The notes under the pieces were generated by a model that was not told where the DNA came from, made no database searches, and was given only the letters and a program-made list of their open reading frames with translations. From positions 1-64,000 of the forward strand of contig CAKPHU010000005.1 of the NCBI GenBank assembly GCA_934162125.1: DNA of 64,000 nt. Direction: 5' to 3'. A program made the translations under genes and the position numbers. The stretch's first letter is position 1. The number at the start of each line of letters is the position of its first letter. The DNA comes from an uncultured Bacilli bacterium. GTDB taxonomy: Bacteria > Bacillota_I > Bacilli_A > RF39 > UBA660. Shown here piece after piece: positions 1 to 7,229 of the stretch.

Positions 1-366
1 GTAGATTGCAAAGTAAAGATAATGTTATTTCTATAATTGCTGAAAGGATAACTTTTTTATCTTCAAAGTCAATAAAATATGCTAGATATTTATACATCTG
101 ATAATGCAAATAATGATTTTGAGAAAGAACTTTTAAAGTATTCTATTTGTAAAGGTATAGGAATAGATACAGACTTTGATGATAAATTTGATTTATATGA
201 TTGGTATAAAAAAACAGATTTTAATGATGTTGAAAAATCTTTTAAATTAATATCATCAAAAGGAAGAAAATTTATTAATAACTTTAATAAGTTTTTTAGT
301 ATTGAAAAGAAAAACTTTGAGTACATACCTCTTGGTTTATATGAAGATTATAATTTATCACTTTAG
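1..366 (+). pseudogene. hypothetical gene remnant, frameshifted, left end cut by window
   Basis: Two overlapping frames look like one broken gene. Frame 3 is open from the window edge to a TGA at 99-101 (32 codons, ending in SIKYARYLYI). A second frame is open from an ATG at 79 to 366 (95 codons, rich in Lys, Asn and Asp). The ATG at 79 has no ribosome binding site, and the reading would join smoothly if it shifted near 90-100. I recognise no domain. It belongs to the same element as the recombinase downstream. Alternatively the 79-366 frame is a genuine small gene. Confidence 0.4.
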
Positions 367-369
367 GCG

Positions 370-399
370 CTGACAAACATATTTATAGCGCGTTATAAT
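370..399 (+). promoter_or_regulatory. promoter upstream of the 422 gene
   Basis: CTGACA (370-375) and TATAAT (394-399) are 18 bases apart. The -10 box sits in the 15-mer AGCGCGTTATAATTT (387-401), which recurs exactly at 1159-1173 before the recombinase. Confidence 0.6.
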
Positions 400-421
400 T
401 TTTTTGTAAGGCGGTGTTGAT

Positions 422-694
422 ATGAAAAAAGATCCTTGGGATAAATACTATAACAAAGCTAAAGAATTAAGAATAAATGCAATTTATGCTGATACTTTAT
501 GCGAATTAATACTATTAAGGTATGAATATGTATATGATAATATTAGTAAAGCTGATATTTTGAAAGAACTACCGGGAATTAGAGAATTAAAACCTATTCA
601 AGTAAAAACTATTTATGAAAAAGCAATAAAGTTATTAGAGTTAAAATATGATGTTATAGTTTTGCAAGACAATCCATTTGTTTTTAAAAAATAA
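422..694 (+). CDS. small hypothetical protein of the mobile element
   Basis: The product is 90 aa, begins MKKDPWDKYYNKAKELR and is highly charged and predicted helical, with no signal or membrane segment. A good promoter lies at 370-399, and a GGCGGTG-type ribosome binding site precedes the ATG. I do not recognise the family. It lies in the cargo or regulatory end of an element that ends with a large serine recombinase, so a small accessory or regulatory role is possible but unproven. Confidence 0.6.
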   Translation: MKKDPWDKYYNKAKELRINAIYADTLCELILLRYEYVYDNISKADILKELPGIRELKPIQVKTIYEKAIKLLELKYDVIVLQDNPFVFKK

Positions 695-713
695 GAAAGT
701 GAATGATGAAAAT

Positions 714-886
714 ATGGAACTAGCTATTAAATACTATAAATTTATAAATGATTATGCAAAAGTAAAAAAGTTAAAGTTAAATATAAAAATAATAAAGAAT
801 TTCAAGAAGGAAAATATTATAGTTTATTCATAGAATATATAAATATTCTTGATGAGTTAAGAAATTTATTAAAAATCAAAAGATAG
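714..886 (+). pseudogene. decayed small ORF
   Basis: An ATG at 714 opens a 39-codon frame ending at 833. A different frame continues with protein-like sequence (EGKYYSLFIEYINILDELR) to a TAG at 884-886. The two parts join into one roughly 57-residue helical protein if one frameshift is allowed near 780-800. No family is recognised. The remaining bases to about 970 show no further reading frame. Confidence 0.35.
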
Positions 887-978
887 AATCAAAAGACTAT
901 GATTTAGTTATTTAATTTAATAAAATCTCATAAATTAAATTAGAAACTATTTATCATAGTTTTTTTAATTTAAGGGGG

Positions 979-1158
979 TTGAGTATTATAAATAAAGAGA
1001 ATAAAAATGGGGATAAAAATGAAATTAATTACATAATTGAAAATAAATTTATAACAAATGCTAAAACAGAAGAAGAATTAATTGAAATATTTAATAAAAA
1101 ATGGGCAACTATCATTTTAAGTTTAGAAAGTAAATTTGGGGGCTGTAATCTTGCATAA
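979..1158 (+). CDS. possible small protein preceding the recombinase
   Basis: A 59-codon frame runs from a TTG at 979 to a TAA at 1156-1158, with a strong purine run AAGGGGG directly in front. The product is charged (INKENKNGDKNEINYI, then EEELIEIFNKKWATIIL). The spacing from AAGGGGG to TTG is very short, and no in-frame ATG exists, so the start is uncertain. Small accessory ORFs commonly precede large serine recombinases in Bacillota elements. Function unknown. Confidence 0.4.
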   Translation: MSIINKENKNGDKNEINYIIENKFITNAKTEEELIEIFNKKWATIILSLESKFGGCNLA

Positions 1159-1171
1159 AGCGCGTTATAAT
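1143..1171 (+). promoter_or_regulatory. promoter of the recombinase gene
   Basis: TATAAT (1166-1171) lies inside AGCGCGTTATAATTT (1159-1173), identical to the copy at 387-401. A weak -35 (CTGTAA, 1143-1148) is 17 bases upstream. The GCGCG stretch is unusual in this AT-rich DNA and may be an operator shared by both element promoters. Confidence 0.5.
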
Positions 1172-1215
1172 TTGATTGTATTACAGTGCTTTCAATATAT
1201 ACGAAAGGAAGATAT

Positions 1216-3339
1216 ATGTTGAAAAATGAGAGAAAGGTGGTATGTAGTAATTTAAGTAATACAGTATGTTCAAATGACTATATAGTTGATAATGTTTCGG
1301 GAGATGACTATTTAGAAACAACTGAATTTAAAACAATAAAAAAATTGCTATCCGAAGATAATTTAGAATATATGACTGATTATTTAAGAGATTTATTAAA
1401 AGTATCTAAAAAAAATAATCCTAATTGTTTTAAAAAAAATGGATTAATTAGTTCTTTACATATTCCCGGCAAAAGAGGAATAATATATGTTAGATTATCT
1501 CAAGAGGACTTAGATAGAGAAAAAGGCAATGTTAGTAAAAGTATTTTAAATCAATTATTAATGTTATTATCATATTGTAATGACAAAGGTATTGAGGTTG
1601 TTGGCATTTTTTATGAAGAAGATATAAGTGGAAGTGATGGTTCACGTGAAGAATGGAACAAAACACTTTTGTTCTGTGAACTTGGAAATACAGATATTTA
1701 TATTTGTAAAACTCAAGCTAGATTCGCAAGAAGTATTGAATTCGTAGAAAAATATTTACATAAAAAGTTTATAGAATGGAATATTAGATTTTTAAGTATT
1801 GTAGATAATATTGATACTTACAACAAAGGTAATAAAAAATCAAGTCAAATAACTGCAATGGTAGATGAGTGGAAAATTGAAGAACAATCAATAAATACTA
1901 AAAAAACTTTAAGAGCAAAAAATGACGCGGGACAATGGACCGGTTCCTTTGCTCCTTATGGTTATATTGAAGATCCTGATGATATGTATCATCTAGTAAT
2001 TGATGAAGAAGCAGCTAAAGTTGTAAGAGAAATATATTCTATGTATGCTAATGGATATGGATATTATAAAATTTGCCAATATCTTAATGAAAGTAAGATA
2101 CCAACACCTAGTAAGCATAAAAAACTTCAAGGATTAAAATTTGTTTGTTGCATGGCTCCTAATGGTGCAGAATTTTGGAATACCGATACTATAAGAAAGA
2201 TCCTATTAGATGAAACTTATGACGGCATTTTGATACAACATAGAACTGAAAAAATTGCTTACAATATTAAGGGTTATAAAAAAATTCCTAAAAATGAGCA
2301 AAGTATTATAGCTTGTGCACATGATAGAATTGTAGATCCTGATATTTCTAAGATTGTTAGAAAAAAATTTGCTGATAGAAAGTTAAAGATAGATTTGGAC
2401 AATGCAAGAAAAGATTCAAGACAATTTATAAATGCTATTAAAGAAAATATTAAAAACTTTGATGTTGATAAAGGAAAAAATGATGAAGTATATAGAGCAA
2501 TAGAAGAATTAGATAATAGTTTGACAAATAATGATATTAAAATCATAACTGAAAAATATGATAATTTAAGAGAAAAGACATTGTCTCTTGATAGTGAATT
2601 GTACTCTCTAATTACTGATCGGGTTGATATTTTAACAACATCAAATACAAGAGCACGTCCTGGTAAAAATGGCGAAGTACATATTTTCAGTAGAAAAGTA
2701 TATTGTGCTGTTTGTGGAAAAGTTTTTCAAAAGAGTAATTGCAAATCTGGTCCAAGAAAGAATCCTTTTATGAAACCTTATTTGCATTGTAGAAACCACA
2801 GAAAAACAGGTGGAACTCAGTGTGATAATACTAGTTATATTAGATATGAAGTTCTTGAAGAATTAGTTTTAAATGAAATAAATAAAATTATTGAAAAATA
2901 TTATAATCTCGAAAAATTAGAAAAAAATTATTCATCAAAAAAGTCTAGTATTGATTATGACAAAGATATGAAAATATTAGAAAAAGAAAAAAATGATATA
3001 GAAAAAAAATTGAATAAAACAAGCGACCGCTTTACTATGTTGTATGATGATAAAGCTGACGGAATAATTACTACTACAGAATTTGTTATGTTAAAAAATA
3101 AATATCAAAAAGATATTGATAATTTTAATTTAAGAATTGAAGAAATTAAAAAGGAAATATATGAATTAAGTGAAAAGAAAAATGATGAAATCAATGAAAA
3201 AAGTATATTAGAAAAATATACTCATATTGATAAATTAAATAGACGAATTATAGATGAATTTATATCAAAAATTCTAATAGGAAAAAAAGATGAAAATAAC
3301 AATAGACCTATTAAAATATTTTGGAATTTTACTTTATAA
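1216..3339 (+). CDS. large serine recombinase (site-specific integrase)
   Basis: The product is about 707 aa from the ATG at 1216, chosen because AAAGGAAG (1204-1211) precedes it; an upstream GTG at 1186 lacks a binding site. An N-terminal extension of about 95 residues precedes the resolvase catalytic domain (GIIYVRLSQED carries the nucleophilic Ser; the DISGSDGSREEW and RFARS segments follow). Next come the recombinase domain (GSFAPYGY, then GYGYYKICQYLN), a zinc ribbon (CAVCG, then CRNHRKTGGTQC) and a C-terminal coiled coil. Large serine recombinases integrate and excise phages and conjugative elements between short attachment sites. The gene ends directly at an interrupted amidase gene, as expected for the integrase end of an element. 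The element continues left, beyond the window. Confidence 0.93.
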   Translation: MLKNERKVVCSNLSNTVCSNDYIVDNVSGDDYLETTEFKTIKKLLSEDNLEYMTDYLRDLLKVSKKNNPNCFKKNGLISSLHIPGKRGIIYVRLSQEDLDREKGNVSKSILNQLLMLLSYCNDKGIEVVGIFYEEDISGSDGSREEWNKTLLFCELGNTDIYICKTQARFARSIEFVEKYLHKKFIEWNIRFLSIVDNIDTYNKGNKKSSQITAMVDEWKIEEQSINTKKTLRAKNDAGQWTGSFAPYGYIEDPDDMYHLVIDEEAAKVVREIYSMYANGYGYYKICQYLNESKIPTPSKHKKLQGLKFVCCMAPNGAEFWNTDTIRKILLDETYDGILIQHRTEKIAYNIKGYKKIPKNEQSIIACAHDRIVDPDISKIVRKKFADRKLKIDLDNARKDSRQFINAIKENIKNFDVDKGKNDEVYRAIEELDNSLTNNDIKIITEKYDNLREKTLSLDSELYSLITDRVDILTTSNTRARPGKNGEVHIFSRKVYCAVCGKVFQKSNCKSGPRKNPFMKPYLHCRNHRKTGGTQCDNTSYIRYEVLEELVLNEINKIIEKYYNLEKLEKNYSSKKSSIDYDKDMKILEKEKNDIEKKLNKTSDRFTMLYDDKADGIITTTEFVMLKNKYQKDIDNFNLRIEEIKKEIYELSEKKNDEINEKSILEKYTHIDKLNRRIIDEFISKILIGKKDENNNRPIKIFWNFTL

Positions 3340-3370
3340 TGCACCGTGCATAAGATTATCTGCCATGGCC
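3339..3370. mobile_element. right attachment junction of the integrated element
   Basis: ATGCAC-C-GTGCAT (3339-3351), a dyad with 6-base arms, sits against the recombinase stop codon. It is followed by the broken amidase codons and an 8-base palindrome GCCATGGC (3362-3369). Dyads of this sort are typical of serine-recombinase attachment sites. Host-like coding sequence begins near 3361. The exact crossover dinucleotide cannot be fixed without the other junction. Confidence 0.6.
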
Positions 3371-3409
3371 TGCATCAATAACGACTTTTTTACTAGTTCT
3401 ATCATACAT
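3356..3409 (-). pseudogene. 5' fragment of an N-acetylmuramoyl-L-alanine amidase gene
   Basis: On the minus strand an AGGTGA ribosome binding site and an ATG (3409) start MYDRTSKKVVIDAGHGR, then a stop. KVVIDAGHGG is the conserved first strand and zinc-ligand His of the amidase_3 family (cell-wall amidases such as CwlD/LytC), so the true gene should go on after DAGHG. Reading is lost exactly where the mobile element starts. The missing 3' part is expected at the far left end of the element, outside the window. As it stands the gene is inactivated. Confidence 0.75.
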
Positions 3410-3514
3410 ATTTATCACCTATGATAATTTATGCTTGTTGCTTATGGTTGATACTCTTTTAAGTTTAGTACTTGTGTCTGTTTATAATTTTATAGAATAA
3501 ACAAACGTATTTTG

Positions 3515-3541
3515 AATAAAAAAATAAACAGTGTTGTTTAT
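3515..3541 (-). terminator. possible terminator of the CRISPR precursor transcript
   Basis: ATAAACA and TGTTTAT form a 7-bp stem around a 4-base loop (3524-3541). It is followed on the minus strand by seven T residues, directly after the leader-distal repeat. The stem is AT-rich, so strength is doubtful. Confidence 0.4.
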
Positions 3542-5292
3542 ATTTCAACACCATTTAAGATGACATAGAACTAAAACTTACTTGTAGAGTAGTATGGCTT
3601 ACAAGTTATTTCAATACCATTTAAGATGACATAGAACTAAAACTTGTTCTTCTGTTATATAACTTGGGTGTCCGTTTCAATACCATTTAAGATGACATAG
3701 AACTAAAACCGCTGTAAAGAAATCACTTCCTATTGATCCGTTTCAATACCATTTAAGATGACATAGAACTAAAACTATATTACCAATATAGTCAATAATA
3801 AATTAGTTTCAATACCATTTAAGATGACATAGAACTAAAACTATAGAAACAAACTTATATAAAACAATGAGGTTTCAATACCATTTAAGATGACATAGAA
3901 CTAAAACAGAACCAAGTACTCTAGGCAGTTTTTTTAGTTTCAATACCATTTAAGATGACATAGAACTAAAACAGTTGGGAACAAATGTGTATGATGAAAG
4001 ATGTTTCAATACCATTTAAGATGACATAGAACTAAAACGTTGCTTTAGGTACTTACTTCTTAAGAAAGGTTTCAATACCATTTAAGATGACATAGAACTA
4101 AAACCCTACAGCAGGTACCCAATCTGGAATCTTGGTTTCAATACCATTTAAGATGACATAGAACTAAAACCTTGCCTGCTATTACTTCGTCTGCTATTTG
4201 GTTTCAATACCATTTAAGATGACATAGAACTAAAACAGTTGGGAACAAATGTGTATGATGAAAGATGTTTCAATACCATTTAAGATGACATAGAACTAAA
4301 ACTCATATAGTCTATTGCTTCTACTCTTTTTGGTTTCAATACCATTTAAGATGACATAGAACTAAAACATCATTTCTCATATTATTTGACCTCACTTTGT
4401 TTCAATACCATTTAAGATGACATAGAACTAAAACTTCGTCCTACTTTTGTAGGTTGCTTTTTGAGTTTCAATACCATTTAAGATGACATAGAACTAAAAC
4501 GTCTTTTTCTCTTTGTATTTTGGAACATTCGTTTCAATACCATTTAAGATGACATAGAACTAAAACTTGAAAATCATAGATGGAGTTATTGTTGACGTTT
4601 CAATACCATTTAAGATGACATAGAACTAAAACAGTGTATTATGTAACAATAATATCAAAAAAGTTTCAATACCATTTAAGATGACATAGAACTAAAACTT
4701 ATTTATTATGAATATGGCTATTTTCAATGTTTCAATACCATTTAAGATGACATAGAACTAAAACGATTTTTCTAATTTAATTACTAGTTTTAATGTTTCA
4801 ATACCATTTAAGATGACATAGAACTAAAACATCAAATCATCAATAATATTAACTAAATTTGTTTCAATACCATTTAAGATGACATAGAACTAAAACATTA
4901 GTTGGAAGACTCTCAGGATAAACAACGTTTCAATACCATTTAAGATGACATAGAACTAAAACAGCCGTCTTTAGCACAATATCAATATTTTTGTTTCAAT
5001 ACCATTTAAGATGACATAGAACTAAAACTAAAAAGTTTACAGAAACACATTTTCAAAAGTTTCAATACCATTTAAGATGACATAGAACTAAAACATGATA
5101 CTAGATATAGAAGATAACAACCTAGTTTCAATACCATTTAAGATGACATAGAACTAAAACCTAAACGTCTTAAATGTGAACAATTTGTTCGTTTCAATAC
5201 CATTTAAGATGACATAGAACTAAAACGCTAGTTGCTTAGTTTTTTGTAAATTATTTGTTTCAATACCATTTAAGATGACATAGAACTAAAAC
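3542..5292 (-). CRISPR. type II-A CRISPR array, 27 repeats and 26 spacers
   Basis: The repeat is 36 bases and reads GTTTTAGTTCTATGTCATC...GGTATTGAAAC on the minus strand, the transcribed direction. Spacers are nearly all 30 bases. The two leftmost repeats (3542, 3608) have lost the terminal G (A on the + strand), and the first also has a second change, marking the old, leader-distal end. The spacer at 3973-4002 is repeated identically at 4237-4266. The leader side is at the right (5293 onward). The repeat pairs with the tracrRNA at 11291, which makes this a Cas9-processed array. No spacer was seen to match elsewhere in this window by eye. Confidence 0.98.
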
Positions 5293-5372
5293 CTCAAATC
5301 ATTTTAATTCTATTACCACAATAATAGAGATATGCAGTTCTTAAATGGTAAATTCCATTTCATCTATAATTA
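5293..5372 (-). promoter_or_regulatory. CRISPR leader with ATTTGAG anchoring motif
   Basis: The seven bases abutting the first repeat read ATTTGAG on the minus strand (5293-5299). This is the leader-anchoring sequence known from Streptococcus type II-A loci, where it directs Cas1-Cas2 spacer insertion. The leader occupies the whole gap of about 80 bases between the array and csn2. Confidence 0.75.
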
Positions 5373-5404
5373 TTATATCATAGTTTCTTCTAAGTTTCGG
5401 TCAA
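5372..5404 (-). promoter_or_regulatory. CRISPR array promoter inside the csn2 3' end
   Basis: On the minus strand TTGACC (5399-5404) is followed after 16 bases by TATGAT (5377-5382). An overlapping extended -10, TGATATAAT, covers 5372-5380. Transcription would start near 5365 and read through the leader into the array, so the promoter lies in the last codons of csn2. Confidence 0.6.
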
Positions 5405-6050
5405 TTATTATTACTTTTTCATACTCATTAAAATAATCATAATTAGTAGATTCAAGCATTATTACTTTTACTGAATTATATGTTGCATATTTATAAAATT
5501 CGAGCATCTCTTCTTTACTTAGAAATTGTTTTAAATTCATAAAGCATAAAATTTTATTAGAGTTTAACGCAACTTCTAAATCAATGATTAAAAATAAATT
5601 TTCCAGCAAATCATCTTTTTGATTTATTTTAGGTTTAAACATTTTTATTACATTTTCAATTCCTTCATCTATTGAAATCGATATTGATAAATCTGTTTTT
5701 TGTAATTCTCTATTAATTAATTTGCATAACTTTGAATAGGCTTTTAAAATATTTTCACCGTCATACTGTTCTACATTAGTTAAAATGTATTTAGTAATAT
5801 CTGCTGAATATTTTTTAGAGTCAAATCCAAAATCGAAATATTCAGAAAAAAATCTTACTTTGCCACTTATTTTTAATTCATTATTGTCTTTATCAAAGCA
5901 TTCTACCTCTTCTGGTAGGTCATCATTGCTTATTAAATAAAACAATGATGAAATTCTATATAAATACTTTTTATTATGTATTTCAAATGAGTAAACATAT
6001 GAAATATCAAAATCTATTGTTGAATCAATAAAATCTATTTTTATTCTCAT
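5373..6050 (-). CDS. csn2: CRISPR-associated protein Csn2
   Basis: The product is 225 aa, the size of the short Csn2 class. Csn2 forms a ring around DNA ends and is needed for spacer acquisition with Cas1, Cas2 and Cas9 in type II-A systems. The N-terminus (MRIKIDFIDSTIDF) and the C-terminal ATPase-like fold with VKVIMLESTNYDYF fit the family. The start codon overlaps the cas2 stop by four bases (ATGA), so translation is coupled. The presence of csn2 assigns the locus to subtype II-A. Confidence 0.93.
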   Translation of the reverse strand: MRIKIDFIDSTIDFDISYVYSFEIHNKKYLYRISSLFYLISNDDLPEEVECFDKDNNELKISGKVRFFSEYFDFGFDSKKYSADITKYILTNVEQYDGENILKAYSKLCKLINRELQKTDLSISISIDEGIENVIKMFKPKINQKDDLLENLFLIIDLEVALNSNKILCFMNLKQFLSKEEMLEFYKYATYNSVKVIMLESTNYDYFNEYEKVIIIDRNLEETMI

Positions 6051-6352
6051 AATACTATCAATCTTTCTTCACTGTTTATTATTTTACTATTACTACTTCC
6101 AGTAATAAATTCTATTTGTGAATATTGTTTCTCTGTTATATTCATTACCTGAATTATACCTTTTTTAGGAGCTCTTTTTCTTATCCTTTCAACCATGGCA
6201 TTTGATTGCTGAGAATTCAAGACAATCTTCGAATAAACAGATTCTTGCATCATAATAAATCCTTCATTAATTAAAAACTTTCTGAACATTAAGTAGTCTT
6301 TCTTATCTTTTGAATATACATTTGGGAGATCAAAAAATACAATCGTTCTCAT
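6047..6352 (-). CDS. cas2: CRISPR-associated endonuclease Cas2
   Basis: The protein is 101 aa from the ATG at 6352 (MRTIVFFDLPNVYSKDKK); GAGGGA just upstream supports this start over an ATG at 6367. The ferredoxin-like strand with the conserved Asp (FFDLP) and the QESVYSKIV segment are typical of type II Cas2. It forms the Cas1-Cas2 integrase that inserts new spacers at the leader end. It lies four bases after cas1 and overlaps csn2 by four bases. Confidence 0.95.
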   Translation of the reverse strand: MRTIVFFDLPNVYSKDKKDYLMFRKFLINEGFIMMQESVYSKIVLNSQQSNAMVERIRKRAPKKGIIQVMNITEKQYSQIEFITGSSNSKIINSEERLIVL

Positions 6353-6356
6353 AACT

Positions 6357-7229
6357 CTATCCCTCATAATATATAAATTCCTTATAGTTTTCTAAATTAT
6401 TTAATGATTCCAAGGTGTTTTTTACGAACATTTTTATTATATCTTTTAATGTATAATTTTTTCCTTGATGTTTAAAAGTTCCATTCAAAATATTTACAAT
6501 ATCCAGCTTGTATTCTGTATCAAACTTTCTTTCCTGATTATAATAAACAAAATTATCAATGACTATTCTAAAAGGTTCCATTAAGTCACAAGTAAGATTA
6601 AATTCATTAAATTCATTTTTGTGGTGAATTCCAAGTTGTGTTAGATATCCATTATTAATAATTTCTTTGTTGATTGTAGAAAGTAAAATTGCATATCCAT
6701 AATTTAGTGCGGCATTTATAGAATCATCTGAATTTCTAACAAAGTTATTTCCAAACAAAGCATTAAAATAAACTTTAGCTGCATGCCCTTCTCTATTTGT
6801 TTTGTCTCCATCAAATATTTCATCAATATAGCTTAAAATTAATTTATATTTAGGAGACTTAATTTTTTTTAATAATAAAGCTTGATTCATAATTTTATTT
6901 CTTACTATTTCTGACCATAATTTATCTTTATCTGATGGTTTCCATTTTATTTGTTCTTTGATCATTTTACTAGTATTATGTTTCGAATAATACGGAACGA
7001 CTTCCCCAAACGGATTATGTTTTTCATCACAAAATATTATATTTATTTTATTATCTGCTAGTTCTTTTAAAAGATATGCAGAAATAGATACCGATATAGA
7101 ATCTACTATTATTGTATCTATTTCTGATAAGTGAATATATTTCTCATCATTCTCGTGTTTTACTACGAGAAATCTGTTTTTATAACTAATCTTAGATTGT
7201 CTTGTAATAACGACTGTTCTAAAACTCAT
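6357..7229 (-). CDS. cas1: CRISPR-associated endonuclease Cas1
   Basis: The protein is 290 aa, the normal size for type II Cas1. The metal-binding residues are visible: Glu148 in REGHAAKVYF, His203 in GIHHKNEF and Glu218 in DLMEPFR. Cas1 is the integrase subunit of spacer acquisition. The gene overlaps the end of cas9 by 11 bases and is followed at once by cas2, giving the order cas9-cas1-cas2-csn2, all on the minus strand with the array last. Confidence 0.97.
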   Translation of the reverse strand: MSFRTVVITRQSKISYKNRFLVVKHENDEKYIHLSEIDTIIVDSISVSISAYLLKELADNKINIIFCDEKHNPFGEVVPYYSKHNTSKMIKEQIKWKPSDKDKLWSEIVRNKIMNQALLLKKIKSPKYKLILSYIDEIFDGDKTNREGHAAKVYFNALFGNNFVRNSDDSINAALNYGYAILLSTINKEIINNGYLTQLGIHHKNEFNEFNLTCDLMEPFRIVIDNFVYYNQERKFDTEYKLDIVNILNGTFKHQGKNYTLKDIIKMFVKNTLESLNNLENYKEFIYYEG

